Notes: generated by a model from the sequence alone, not told the origin. DNA of 64,000 nt from [Actinomadura] parvosata subsp. kistnae (GCF_900323885.1 NZ_OOHJ01000022.1:62001-126000), one strand, 5' to 3'; shown: positions 38,876 to 48,069, counted from the first letter of the stretch. Numbers and translations: made by a program.

Positions 38876-39820
38876 TCAGGCCAGGTGTCCGTGGAGGCGG
38901 ACCCTGGCCAGGCCGCCGTCCGGGTGGATGTCCACGCGGACGTGCGTGACCGGCTCCTCGCGCCCGAGCCGGAAGCGGTGCGGCGTGTCGGGCTGCAGGC
39001 GGGTCCTGGGCAGGAGCTCGATCTCGCGGTCCCCGTCGAGGCCCGTCAGCGTGACCGCGGCGGGCGCGTTGAACAGCAGGTTCGTGGTGTCGATCTCGGC
39101 GAGCCGGACGACGCCGCGCCCGGCGAGCCGGATGACGAGCCAGTCGTTGCCGCCGTCGCGCCGCCGCGCGGTCTCCCAGCCCTCCGCCTGGTGCCGGGCC
39201 AGGCCGGGCGCGAGCACGTTGTTGGGCGCGGAGTAGAACTCGTCGGAGCAGGCGGTGACGAGCCCGCCGTTGGCGAGCGCGGCCAGGTCGAGCCCGAGGC
39301 CGTCGTGGACGCTGAGGTCGGGACGGGCCTCGCCGTGCACGCGGAGCCGGGCGACGCCTCCGTCGGGGTGGATGTTCAGCCGTACGTGGGTGTAGCGGCC
39401 CTCGTCGTGGACGTCGAAGGCGTGCTCGGCGTCGCCGGTGAGCTTCGACAGCGGCACGACCTCCGTCCAGGCCGCCGCCAGCACCTCCGCAGGCGACGGG
39501 TGCCCCTCGACGCAGGCGGCCTCCACGGAGGCGTGGGTGGGGTAGTTGCCCTTGAACCAGGCCGTGTCGATCACGACCCCGCGGATCACGCCGGGGATGC
39601 CGAGCCGCACCAGCGCCCAGTCGTGCCCCGGCGCGCGCCGGCGCCGGGTCTCCCAGCCGTCGTAGACCTGCCCCTTGCTGCCGAACGTCTGGGGCCGGAA
39701 GCCGGGCCTGCCGGGCCTGATGAGGCTCTCCTTCTCGGCGAACGACTCGTCGCTGGCGGCCAGGACCGAGCCGCCGAGCGTGCGCAGGGCCAGGTCGGGC
39801 AGCCGGGTGAAAGGACTCAT
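38876..39820 (-). CDS. alc: Allantoicase
   Basis: It hydrolyses allantoate to ureidoglycolate and urea. The 314-residue protein contains two copies of the allantoicase jelly-roll repeat: GWETRRRRAPGHDWALVRLG with VVIDTAWFKGNYPTHASVEA, and GWETARRRDGGNDWLVIRLAG with AEIDTTNLLFNAPAAV. The ATG at 39820 overlaps the allB stop by 4 bp. It is the last gene of the purine-catabolic operon and convergent with the kinase, 4 bp apart. Confidence 0.94.
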   Translation of the reverse strand: MSPFTRLPDLALRTLGGSVLAASDESFAEKESLIRPGRPGFRPQTFGSKGQVYDGWETRRRRAPGHDWALVRLGIPGVIRGVVIDTAWFKGNYPTHASVEAACVEGHPSPAEVLAAAWTEVVPLSKLTGDAEHAFDVHDEGRYTHVRLNIHPDGGVARLRVHGEARPDLSVHDGLGLDLAALANGGLVTACSDEFYSAPNNVLAPGLARHQAEGWETARRRDGGNDWLVIRLAGRGVVRLAEIDTTNLLFNAPAAVTLTGLDGDREIELLPRTRLQPDTPHRFRLGREEPVTHVRVDIHPDGGLARVRLHGHLA

Positions 39821-41129
39821 GCGCGGGCCTCCAGGATCGGTCGTCCGTGCGGCCGGCCGTCCACCGGACGGCCGCGCAGCCAGGTGGTCAGGACGGCCCC
39901 CTTGAGCGTGCGGCCGTGGTAGGGGGTGACGGGGTTCCTGTGGTGGAGGCGGGCGGCGTCCACGAGGGTGTCGGCGGCGGGGTCGAACGCCACGAGGTCG
40001 GCGTCGTTCCCGGCCATGATGCCGCCCTTGCCGGCGATGCCCGCCAGGGCGGCGGGGGCGGCCGACATCCAGCGGACCACGTCCGCCAGCCCGTGCCCGC
40101 GGCGGGCGGCCTCCGTCCAGACCGCCGTCAGCCCGAGCTGGAGCGAGGAGATGCCGCCCCAGGCGGCGGCGAAGTCGGGCACCTTGAGGTCGGCCGTGGA
40201 GGGCGAGTGGTCGGAGACGACGCAGCTCAGCACGCCGCGCCGCAGCCCGTCCCACAGCAGGTCGCGGTTGGACTCCGAGCGGATCGGCGGGCAGCATTTG
40301 TACGCGGTGCCGCCCTCGGGCACCTGCTCGGCCGCCAGCGTCAGGTAGTGGGGGCACGTCTCGGCGGAGACCGGCACGCCGCGCGCCTGCGCCGCCTCCA
40401 GCACGTCGAGGCATTCGGCGCTGGAGACGTGCAGGACGTGCACCCGGCAGCCGGTCTCCTCCGCCAGCCGCACGAGCCGGGCGACGGCGCTGCGCTCGGA
40501 GGCGCCGGGCCGCGAGGCCAGGAACGCGGCGTAGCCGGGCCCTCGGGCTCGGCCAGCAGCTCCGGGTCCTCCGCGTGCACGATCACCAGCCCGCCGAACC
40601 CGGCGACCTCCTCCAGCGCGAGCCGCAGCTCACCGTCGGCCAGCGGCGGGAACTCCTCCACCCCGGACGGCGACATGAAGCACTTGAACCCGCGCACCCC
40701 GCGCCCGTGCAGCGGCGCCAGGTCCTTGACGTTGCCGGGGACGGCCCCGCCCCAGAACGCGACGTCCACGTGACACTGCCCCTCCGCGGCCCGCAGCTTG
40801 GCGTCGAGCGCGTCGCAGGAGACGGCGGGCGGCAGGGAGTTGAGCGGCATGTCCACGATCGTGGTGACGCCGCCGGCCGCCGCCGCCCTGGTGGCGGAGT
40901 CGAAGCCCTCCCAGTGCGTACGGCCGGGCTCGTTGACGTGGACGTGCGTGTCGACCAGGCCCGGCAGGAGCGCCAGGTCGCGCAGGTCCACGTCCTCGGC
41001 CGCGGGCAAGGGGGCGGCGTAGTCGTACAGGGCGGCGATCCTCTCGCCGCGCACGGCGACGGCGGCGGCGCGCTCCCCCTCGGGCGTGACGGTCCTGCGC
41101 GACCTGACGACGAGATCGAACGGGGTCAT
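39817..41129 (-). CDS. allB: Allantoinase, frameshifted as read
   Basis: A zinc amidohydrolase opening the allantoin ring. The N-terminal frame carries LPGLVDTHVHVNEPGRTHWEG (metal ligands) and GFKCFMSPSG with the carboxylated lysine; the C-terminal frame carries HVLHVSS, HYLTL and SCVVSDHSPS. The frame breaks at 40535-40542: one more C in the GGGCCC stretch on the minus strand restores EPEGPGYAAFLASRPGASERSAVARL and a 437-residue protein. No other damage is visible, so this is probably a sequence error. It overlaps alc and the glycerate kinase by 4 bp each. Confidence 0.92.
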
Positions 41130-42282
41130 CCATCGCCCTCCAGCCGGCGGTCGGCGGCGATCCGGGCCGCGAGGCGTTCGAGCAGCGGCCCGGCCTCCGC
41201 CATGCAGCGGGCCGGGTCGGGCTCCAGGTCGGTCAGGGCGTAGGCGGCCTCGATGCCGGCGGCCTTCAGCTCGGCGTCGGCGAGCGTGCGGCGCCCGCAG
41301 ACGGCCACCACCGGCACGCCGGCCCTGGCCGCGGCCTGGGCGACGCCGACGGGGGCCTTGCCGCGCAGCGACTGCTCATCCAGCGACCCCTCGCCGGTGA
41401 TCACCAGGCGCGCCCCCTTGACCAGCTCGCCGAACCCGAGCAGGTCGAGCAGGTAGTCGATGCCGGGCCTGATCTCGGCGTGCAGGAACGCCAGCGCCGC
41501 GAACCCGACCCCGCCGGCCGCGCCCGCGCCCGGCGCCCCCGCGACCCCCATGGCGCGCACGACGTCGTCGTGCTCGACCGCGCCCATCAGCCCGTGCGTG
41601 GCGGTGGCGACGGCGGCCAGCCGGGCCAGCGCCGCCTCCAGCGTCCGGACGTCGTCGGGCGTCGCGCCCTTCTGCGGGCCGTAGACGGCGGCGGCGCCGT
41701 GCGGGCCGAGCAGCGGGTTGTCCACGTCGCTGGCGACCACGAACTCGACGCCGGAGACCTCGATGAAGCCCGACATGTCGATGCGGGCCAGCTCCTTGAG
41801 CGCCGCGCCGCCCCTCGGCAGGTCGCGCCCCTCGACGTCCAGCAGGCGGGCGCCGAGCGCCTGGGCCATGCCCGCGCCGCCGTCGGTGCAGGCGCTGCCC
41901 CCAGCCCGAGCACCACCCGCTTGGCGCCGCGGCACACGGCGTCGGCGATCAGCTCGCCCGTGCCGTAACTGGTCGCGGTCAGCGGCTCGCGCCCGCCGGG
42001 CAGCCGCCGCAGGCCCGACGCCTCCGACAGCTCGACCACGGCCGTGCCGGCGGGCTGCCAGGCGTACGAGGCGGCGACCCGCTCGCCGGTCGGCCCGGTG
42101 ACGTCGATCGTGACCCGCTCGAAGCCGCAGGCCACGGCGGCGTCCACGGTGCCGTCACCGCCGTCGGCGACCGGGAGCTCGACCGTGGGCACGCCGAGCC
42201 CGGCCGACACCCGGGAGCAGACCTCGGCAGCCGTCAGCGACCCCTTGAACTTGTCGGGGGCGACCAGAACATGCTGAACCAC
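41126..42282 (-). CDS. glxK: Glycerate kinase (GlxK family), frameshifted as read
   Basis: It phosphorylates glycerate, the last step from ureidoglycolate through glyoxylate to central metabolism. VLVAPDKFKGSLTAAEV at the N-terminus and VADGGDGTVDA are family signatures. The frame breaks in a five-G run (minus strand; CCCCC at 41898-41902): a sixth G restores LGLGGSACTDGGAGMAQALGARLL and a normal length near 386 residues. The GTG at 42282 has GGGAG 6 nt upstream. Cotranscribed with allB and alc. Confidence 0.9.
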
Positions 42283-42317
42283 TACGAACTCCCACCTGAT
42301 GATGAACAATGTCCAGA

Positions 42318-42356
42318 CACGCCTTCCTGCCCGGTGCGAGCGGGCAGGAAGGCGTG
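42318..42356 (-). terminator. Perfect hairpin between EF-hand gene and glycerate kinase
   Basis: CACGCCTTCCTGCCCG pairs without mismatch with CGGGCAGGAAGGCGTG around a 7-nt loop. No U-tract follows, as is common in actinobacteria. It would end or reduce transcription coming from the EF-hand and deaminase genes and split the purine cluster into two units. Confidence 0.7.
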
Positions 42357-42402
42357 ACTCATCATCACATCCCGCCCCGGGCGAGGGCGGACCGCTGGGG
42401 GC

Positions 42403-42615
42403 TTACGAGACCGTGCGGACGAACTCCTCGAAGGAGTAGCGGCCGTCCTGGTCGGAGTCGGCCTCCTGGCTCATCGCGCCGAGCGCCTCCGGAGGCAGAT
42501 CGGGGAAGTGCCGCTTCAGCTCGGCCTCGCTGATGTAGCCGTCGCCGTCGGTGTCGATCGAGGTGAACGCGATCTTGAGCTCGGCCAGCCGCTCGTCTGG
42601 AAGTTCCGCCGACAC
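42403..42615 (-). CDS. Small EF-hand calcium-binding protein
   Basis: A 70-residue protein made of two EF-hands. The loops DTDGDGYISEAE and DSDQDGRYSFEE have calcium ligands at positions 1, 3, 5 and 12. The GTG at 42615 is chosen because AAAGGTGG lies 4 nt upstream; the upstream ATG at 42651 would add a basic, unconserved tail. Similar small EF-hand proteins occur in Streptomyces with poorly known roles. It lies within the purine-catabolic cluster, 37 bp after the deaminase, and what it does there is unknown. Confidence 0.9.
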   Translation of the reverse strand: MSAELPDERLAELKIAFTSIDTDGDGYISEAELKRHFPDLPPEALGAMSQEADSDQDGRYSFEEFVRTVS

Positions 42616-42652
42616 GGGACCACCTTTCCTTCTCGTTCCGGACATTGTCACC

Positions 42653-44035
42653 CTAGTGGTCGCGGTGGATCTCCTTGGGGGCGGTGATGCCGCGTCGCTC
42701 GGCCAGCTCCGTCAGGCGCCGGTGCGCCCGTGCACCGGCGCGGCCCGCCTCGTCCTGGGGGACGGTGCGCAGCTCGCCGTCGGCCACCACCGTGCGGCCG
42801 CCGACCAGCACCCTGGCCAGGGGCGGCGTGGGGCCGAAGACGAGGGCGCAGACGGGGTCGGCGACGGCGGCGGTGTAGGGGCCGTCCACGCGCCACAAGG
42901 CGAGGTCGGCGAGCTTGCCGGGCTCCAGTGAGCCGAGTTCGTGCTGGCGGCCGAGGTTGCGGGCGCCGCCGAGAGTGGCCAGCTCCAGGGCCTGGCGGGC
43001 GGTGAGCGCGTCGGGGCCGTACCTGGCGCGCTGGAACAGCAGGGCCTGCCGCATCTCGCCGGCCAGCGGCGTCAGCTCGGAGGAGGCGCTGCCGTCCACG
43101 CCGAGGCCGACGTGCGCGCCGCGCCGCAGCATCTCCGAGACGCGGGCGATGCCGGCGCCGAGCCGCCCGTTGGAGGAGGGGCAGTGCGCGGTGCCGGTGC
43201 CGGTGGCGGCCAGCGTGCCGATGTCGTCGTCGCTGAGGTGCACGGCGTGGGCGAACCACACGTCGGGGCCGAGCCAGCCCAGCTTGGCCATGTAGTCGAC
43301 GGGCCGCAGGCCGAACTGCTCGCGGCAGTGCTCCTCCTCGTCGAGGGTCTCGGCGAGGTGCGTGTGCAGCCGCACGCCCTTGTCCCTGGCCAGGGCGGCC
43401 GACTCGGTCATCAGCTCGGCGCTGGCCGAGAACGGCGAGCAGGGCGCGACCGCCACGCGCAGCATCGAGGAGAAGGACGGGTCGTGGTAGGCGTCCACGG
43501 CCTCGGCGGTGGCGCTCAGGATGTCGTCCAGCTTCTCGACGACGGCGTCCGGCGGCAGGCCGCCCTGGGACTCGCCGCGGTCCATGGAGCCGCGGGCCGG
43601 GTGGAAGCGCAGCCCGATCCGGCGGGCGGCGGCGATCTCGGCGGCCAGCAGGTCGCCCCTGCCCTGGGGGAAGACGTAGTGGTGGTCGCTGGTGGTGGTG
43701 CAGCCCGACAGGGCCAGCCAGCCCAGCCCGGCGGTGGCGGCGCCCTCGACGACCTCGGCGTCCATGGCGGCCCACACCGGGTAGAGCGCCACCAGCCACT
43801 CGAACAGCGTGGCGTCCTGGGCCAGGCCCTGGGAGGCCCACTGGTAGAGGTGGTGGTGGGTGTTGACGAGGCCGGGGGTGGCCAGGCAGCCGGTGCCGTC
43901 GATCCTGGGGACGCCGGGGGCGTCGGGTGCGGGGCCGGGCGCCACTTCGGCGATCCGGTCCCCCTCGATCCTGATATATCCGGATTCGAGTTCGGGGCCG
44001 GCGACGGGGGCCACGTACACGTTCTCAATGATCAT
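42653..44035 (-). CDS. 8-oxoguanine deaminase-like amidohydrolase
   Basis: A 460-residue TrzA/AtzB-type metal-dependent deaminase. Metal ligands are visible in LVNTHHHLYQWASQG (near residue 58), HTHLAETLDEE and FAHAVHLSD, with GLGVDGSAS near residue 325. THHHLYQ is typical of the 8-oxoguanine/isoxanthopterin-type subgroup, and the purine-degradation context supports a guanine-like substrate. It overlaps the [2Fe-2S] subunit gene by 4 bp. A hydroxydechloroatrazine-type name would be the same family. Confidence 0.8.
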   Translation of the reverse strand: MIIENVYVAPVAGPELESGYIRIEGDRIAEVAPGPAPDAPGVPRIDGTGCLATPGLVNTHHHLYQWASQGLAQDATLFEWLVALYPVWAAMDAEVVEGAATAGLGWLALSGCTTTSDHHYVFPQGRGDLLAAEIAAARRIGLRFHPARGSMDRGESQGGLPPDAVVEKLDDILSATAEAVDAYHDPSFSSMLRVAVAPCSPFSASAELMTESAALARDKGVRLHTHLAETLDEEEHCREQFGLRPVDYMAKLGWLGPDVWFAHAVHLSDDDIGTLAATGTGTAHCPSSNGRLGAGIARVSEMLRRGAHVGLGVDGSASSELTPLAGEMRQALLFQRARYGPDALTARQALELATLGGARNLGRQHELGSLEPGKLADLALWRVDGPYTAAVADPVCALVFGPTPPLARVLVGGRTVVADGELRTVPQDEAGRAGARAHRRLTELAERRGITAPKEIHRDH

Positions 44036-44502
44036 CGTGCCTCCTTGCGGCCGGCGGCCAGGCGGACCGCGTCGAGGATCTTCTCGTAGCCGGTGCACCG
44101 GCACAGGTTGCCCGCCAGCGCCTCCCTGATCTCCGCGTCGGACGGCCGGGGACACCGTTCGAGCAGGTCGTGCGCCTGGACGATGAGGCCGGGCGTGCAG
44201 AAGCCGCACTGCACGGCCCCGCACTCCACGAACGCCTCCTGCACCGGGTCGAGCCGGTCGCCGTCGGCCAGCCCCTCGACGGTACGCACCACCCGGCCCT
44301 CGGCCTGCCCGGCGGCGACCAGGCAGGCGCAGACCGGCACGCCGTCGAGGTAGACGGTGCAGGAGCCGCACTCGCCCTGCTCGCAGGCGTTCTTGGAGCC
44401 GGGCAGGCCGAGGCGCTCGCGCAGCACGTACAGCAGGCTCTCGCCCTCCCAGACGCCGTCGGCGCTCTCCTCGCGGCCGTTGACGGTCAGCGTCACCCGC
44501 AT
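44032..44502 (-). CDS. Xanthine dehydrogenase-type [2Fe-2S] subunit
   Basis: A 156-residue electron-transfer subunit of a molybdenum hydroxylase. The plant-type cluster CEQGECGSCTVYLDGVPVCAC is near residues 40-60 and the second cluster is formed by CGFCTPG and CRCTGY near residues 100 and 135. Its ATG shares bases with the stop of the FAD subunit. No molybdopterin-binding large subunit is found in the window, although it would be needed for activity. Confidence 0.93.
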   Translation of the reverse strand: MRVTLTVNGREESADGVWEGESLLYVLRERLGLPGSKNACEQGECGSCTVYLDGVPVCACLVAAGQAEGRVVRTVEGLADGDRLDPVQEAFVECGAVQCGFCTPGLIVQAHDLLERCPRPSDAEIREALAGNLCRCTGYEKILDAVRLAAGRKEAR

Positions 44503-45362
44503 CAGGCGGCCCTCTCCTTCAGGTGGTCGTTCCAGGCCCAGGTGAGCGTGCGGCGGGCCATCACGGAGATGGCGTGCACGCGGTAGGCGGCGGTGCCGCG
44601 CACGTCGTCGATGGGGGCGGCGGCCCGCGCGCACAGCTCGCCGAAGCGCCGCAGCAGCGCCGGGTCGAGCGGCGCCTCCCAGTCGAGCTCCGCCGCCAGC
44701 AGCTCCTCCGCCTCCAGGGCGCGGCGCGGGGTGGGCGCGGCCGAGCCGATGCCGGTGCCGACCCGCCGCTCGCGCGGGTGCAGCGCGATCGCGAACGAGC
44801 ACACCGCGATCACCATGGCGTTGCGCGTGCCGACCTTGGAGAAGTACTGGGGCCCGGTGGCGGGCGGCACGTGCACGGCCCTGATCAGCTCGTCCGGCTC
44901 CAGCGCGCTGCGCTTGACCCCGAGATAGAACTCGGCGGCCGGGATCATCCGCACGCCCCGCTCGCGCGACTCCACCTCGACCACCGCCCCGGCCGCCAGC
45001 AGCGGCGGATGGCTGTCGCCCGCGGGCGAGGCGGCGCCGAGGTTGCCGCCGACGGTGCCGCGGTTGCGGATCTGCGGCGAGCCGACCGTGCGGGCCGCCT
45101 GCGCCAGCCCCGGCAGCGGGCCGGCCAGCTCGCCGATGACCGCCGCGTACGGCACCCCGGCCCCCACCCGGCACAGCCCGCCGGTCATCGACCACTCGCG
45201 CAGCTCGGCCACCCGCGTGAGGTCGAGCAGCGCGGGCGGCCTGCGCACGTCGAAGTTGATCTCCACCATCACGTCGGTGCCGCCCTGGATGGGCACCGAG
45301 CCGGGCCGGTCCGCCTTGGCGGCCAGCGCCTCCTCCCACGTCGTGGGGCGCAGAAAGTCCAT
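44502..45362 (-). CDS. Xanthine dehydrogenase-type FAD subunit
   Basis: A 286-residue subunit holding FAD in a molybdenum hydroxylase. IQGGTDVMVEINFDVRRP near residue 25 and IRNRGTVGGNLGAASPAGDS near residue 100 bind FAD. The ATG at 45362 is 5 bp after the uricase stop; a longer frame through uricase is antisense to its real codons. Together with the [2Fe-2S] protein it should oxidise hypoxanthine/xanthine to urate, feeding uricase. Confidence 0.93.
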   Translation of the reverse strand: MDFLRPTTWEEALAAKADRPGSVPIQGGTDVMVEINFDVRRPPALLDLTRVAELREWSMTGGLCRVGAGVPYAAVIGELAGPLPGLAQAARTVGSPQIRNRGTVGGNLGAASPAGDSHPPLLAAGAVVEVESRERGVRMIPAAEFYLGVKRSALEPDELIRAVHVPPATGPQYFSKVGTRNAMVIAVCSFAIALHPRERRVGTGIGSAAPTPRRALEAEELLAAELDWEAPLDPALLRRFGELCARAAAPIDDVRGTAAYRVHAISVMARRTLTWAWNDHLKERAA

Positions 45363-45367
45363 CTCCC

Positions 45368-46231
45368 CTACTCCCACGCGAATCCGGCGTCGGGGGCGTC
45401 CTCGCGCAGCACGCCGCCCTCGATGAGCCCGTACGGCCGGTCGGCGGCGTGGAAGACCTCGTTGTCGTTGTCGAGGCCGAACGGCGACAGGTCCACCGCG
45501 AAGTGGTGCTTGTTCGGCAGCGACAGCCTGACCTCGCAGATCTCGGGGCAGGTGGTCAGGGCGCGCTCGCCCATGGCGTACAGGGTCTGCTGCAGCGAGA
45601 GGCTGTGGGTCTGCGCGAACGCGTCGAGCAGGCACCGCCGGACCTCGCCGTACGACTTGGCGAAGGCGGAGCCGTCGGCCGAGGTGTGCCGCCACTGGGC
45701 GGTGACGGCCGTGGCCAGGACGCGGTCGGTGGCCGGCTGGAGCGTCGTGTACTCGTCGGTGATGAAGCCGTGGAACTCCGAGCCGGTCGAGTTCAGCAGC
45801 ACGAGGTCCTTGAGCCCCGACAGCACGGTGGTGCGGCCGTCGCGGTCGTGGTGCACGACGCAGGTGCGCACCTCGCCGCCGTCGCGCACGAACGAGTGCG
45901 GGCCCGTGCGGGTCCAGCCGTACTCCTCGATCGCGACCCTGGCGTGGTGGATGGAGTGCTGGGCGGCGACGAAGTGCCGGGCCAGGCGCAGGGCGAACTC
46001 CTCGATCTCGCCGACGCCGTGCCGCCGGGCGAAGACGTACACGGTGTTCTTCTGCGTGTCGGTGGGCAGCACGGCGGAGTTGTCGCCGGTCAGGTGCGCG
46101 GCCTCCATGTCGCCCGACAGGGAGGTGCTGACGTTGACGTCCTTGAGGTGGTGCACGGGGCCGTCCCTGACGACGTGGACGAGCCTGGTCTCCGCCTTGC
46201 CGTAGCGGTTGGCGCCGAGTCTGACGGTCAT
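45368..46231 (-). CDS. uox: Urate oxidase (uricase)
   Basis: A cofactor-free oxidase that turns urate into 5-hydroxyisourate. LGANRYGKAETRLVHV carries the active-site lysine near residue 11, and GDNSAVLPTDTQKNTVY the conserved threonine near residue 59; LPNKHHFAVDL near residue 250 supplies the histidine. The 287-residue length is standard. It follows uraH with no gap, so product is passed on to UraH and UraD made from the same mRNA. Confidence 0.96.
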   Translation of the reverse strand: MTVRLGANRYGKAETRLVHVVRDGPVHHLKDVNVSTSLSGDMEAAHLTGDNSAVLPTDTQKNTVYVFARRHGVGEIEEFALRLARHFVAAQHSIHHARVAIEEYGWTRTGPHSFVRDGGEVRTCVVHHDRDGRTTVLSGLKDLVLLNSTGSEFHGFITDEYTTLQPATDRVLATAVTAQWRHTSADGSAFAKSYGEVRRCLLDAFAQTHSLSLQQTLYAMGERALTTCPEICEVRLSLPNKHHFAVDLSPFGLDNDNEVFHAADRPYGLIEGGVLREDAPDAGFAWE

Positions 46232-46531
46232 TCAGCTCCCTCGGTAGGTGGAGTAGGCGTACGGGCTGAGCAGCAGGGGCACGTGGTGGTGCCGGCCGGG
46301 GTCGGTGATGGTGAAGGTGACGACGACCTCGGGGTAGAAGGTGTCCTTCAGGTACGCGCCGGTGTCGAAGACGACCCGGTGCACGCCGGCGCCGGGCTGC
46401 CAGCCGCCGATGCGGCCGTCGTCGTCGGTGCGGCCCTCGGCGATCACGCGGCCGTCGTGCTCCAGGCGGACGCGCAGGCCGGCGGCGGGCCGGCCGGTGA
46501 CGGCGTCGAGCACGTGGGTGGAGAAGCTCAC
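46232..46531 (-). CDS. uraH: 5-hydroxyisourate hydrolase
   Basis: A transthyretin-like enzyme of 99 residues that opens 5-hydroxyisourate to OHCU. STHVLDAVTGRPAAGL is the N-terminal signature and the protein ends in the diagnostic YRGS. It overlaps uraD by 4 bp and abuts uricase. Confidence 0.96.
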   Translation of the reverse strand: MSFSTHVLDAVTGRPAAGLRVRLEHDGRVIAEGRTDDDGRIGGWQPGAGVHRVVFDTGAYLKDTFYPEVVVTFTITDPGRHHHVPLLLSPYAYSTYRGS

Positions 46532-47019
46532 GGCGCCTCACCGACCAGTCTGGTCAGCCGCAGCCGGGTGATGGCGGCCAGCTCGGCACGGACGACCGCG
46601 CGCTCGCGCTCCTCGTCGTTGCCCAGCCGCTCGCGCAGCCGGGCCAGCATCTCCGCGCCGGTCAGCCCGGTGGCGCAGACGAGGTAGACGTGCCCGAACC
46701 GCTCCTCGTAGGCCCGGTTGCCGTCGGCGAGCGCGGCGCGCAGCCCGTCCTCCACGCCCGACTGCTCCTGGCGGGACCAGGCGGCCTCGCGGCCCTGCCC
46801 GCTCGCCCGCTCGCCGATCCTGGGGTGGGCGCTCAGCGCCTCCAGGACGTCGGGCCAGTCCAGCTCCAGCACGGCCGCGCCGGCGGCGTCGAGCAGCGCC
46901 CGCGCGTCGGCGTACGGCCGCAGCGCGGCCACCTTCCCGGCGAACGTGCGGGAGGCGCAGCAGGCCATCAGGTCGGCCTCGGCCTCGTCCGGGGAGCGGG
47001 CGTTGAAGTCGGTGAGCAT
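46528..47019 (-). CDS. uraD: OHCU decarboxylase
   Basis: It decarboxylates 2-oxo-4-hydroxy-4-carboxy-5-ureidoimidazoline to S-allantoin. The family motif LSAHPRIGERA contains the catalytic His near residue 63, and ACCASRTFAGKV is near residue 22. Start ATG 47019 (LTDFNARSPDEAEADL) or GTG 47034; no good ribosome-binding site supports either. It is the first gene of the urate-degradation operon and divergent from nfo. Confidence 0.94.
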   Translation of the reverse strand: MLTDFNARSPDEAEADLMACCASRTFAGKVAALRPYADARALLDAAGAAVLELDWPDVLEALSAHPRIGERASGQGREAAWSRQEQSGVEDGLRAALADGNRAYEERFGHVYLVCATGLTGAEMLARLRERLGNDEERERAVVRAELAAITRLRLTRLVGEAP

Positions 47020-47043
47020 GCGAGAAGTACACACATGCGCTTC

Positions 47044-47095
47044 GTGCCCGGTCCATCCGCGAGAACTCCCAAGTCGCGGTCCTGATGCCGGGCAC
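47044..47095 (+). promoter_or_regulatory. Nested inverted repeat between uraD and nfo
   Basis: Outer arms GTGCCCGG and CCGGGCAC (47044-47051, 47088-47095) enclose inner arms CCGCGA and TCGCGG (47057-47062, 47074-47079), and TTTT follows on the plus strand. No gene reads into it from the left, so an operator or leader structure is more likely than a terminator. Confidence 0.45.
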
Positions 47096-47174
47096 TTTTC
47101 GTGTCATGCTCCAACCCCCGCGGCTGCGTGTGGGGACGGGAACAGTCGGTGACCGCACCTAAACTGAAGCCATC

Positions 47175-48014
47175 ATGACCCCAACTTCCCTGATCGGCGG
47201 ACACGTGTCCGTCACGGGCGGCCTGGCGACGGGCGGCCTCAAGTACATGGCCGAGATCGGCGCCGAGATGATCCAGGTGTTCGTCACCAACCCGCGCGGC
47301 TGGGCGCTCAACGACGGCAAGCCCGACGAGGACGCCAAGCTGGCCGAGTCGGGGGTGACCGCGTTCATCCACGTGCCCTACCTGGTCAACTTCGGCTCGC
47401 CCAGCCCCGAGACGCTGGCCAGCTCCGTCGGGGTGGTGCGGCACGCGCTGCGCCGCGGGGTGGAGACCGGCGCCAAGGGCGTGGTGGTGCACACCGGCTC
47501 GGCGGTGACGCAGCCGCGCGACGACGCGCTGCGCCAGTTGCACGAGCACCTGCTGCCGCTGCTCGACGAGATCCCCGACGGCGGCCCCGACCTGCTGCTG
47601 GAGCCGATGGCGGGCCAGGGCGCCATGCTGTGCGCCACCGTCCAGGACATCGAGCCCTACCTGGCCGCGCTCGACTGGCATCCGCGGGCGTGCATCTGCC
47701 TCGACACGTGCCACGCCTTCGCCGCCGGTCACGACCTGGCCGCCGAGGGCGGGGTGAAGGAGACGTTCGACGCGCTGCACGCGATCGCGCCGGGGCGGCT
47801 CAAGCTGATCCACGCCAACGACTCCAAGGACGTGTGCGGCGCGAAGAAGGACCGCCACGAGAACATCGGGTCGGGCCACATCGGCGCGCAGCCGTTCGCG
47901 GAGCTGATGCGGCACCCGGCGGTGGCCGGGGTGCCGATCTGCATCGAGACGCCGGGCAAGGCGCCCAAGCACGCCGAGGACATCGCGCTGCTGAAGAAGC
48001 TCAGGGACGGCTGA
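47175..48014 (+). CDS. nfo: Deoxyribonuclease IV (AP endonuclease)
   Basis: A zinc-dependent base-excision repair endonuclease with a TIM-barrel, 279 residues. Metal-binding stretches include VVVHTGSAV, LLLEPMAGQGAML, CICLDTCHAFAAGHDL, LIHANDSKD, GSGHIG and ICIETPG. The ATG at 47175 is 9 nt after a TAAACT hexamer, so the leader is very short. It faces the SSS symporter across a strongly structured region. Confidence 0.95.
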   Translation: MTPTSLIGGHVSVTGGLATGGLKYMAEIGAEMIQVFVTNPRGWALNDGKPDEDAKLAESGVTAFIHVPYLVNFGSPSPETLASSVGVVRHALRRGVETGAKGVVVHTGSAVTQPRDDALRQLHEHLLPLLDEIPDGGPDLLLEPMAGQGAMLCATVQDIEPYLAALDWHPRACICLDTCHAFAAGHDLAAEGGVKETFDALHAIAPGRLKLIHANDSKDVCGAKKDRHENIGSGHIGAQPFAELMRHPAVAGVPICIETPGKAPKHAEDIALLKKLRDG

Positions 48015-48069
48015 CCGCCCCGAGCCAAAGCCCAGGGACGAATGCCTCATCGGGCCGGTAACCGTGATA

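Noticed and set aside
38876..40414. Allantoicase as a 512-residue fusion with an N-terminal extension
   Set aside because: The extension is an out-of-frame reading of allB. The ATG at 39820 overlapping the allB stop fits the family length.
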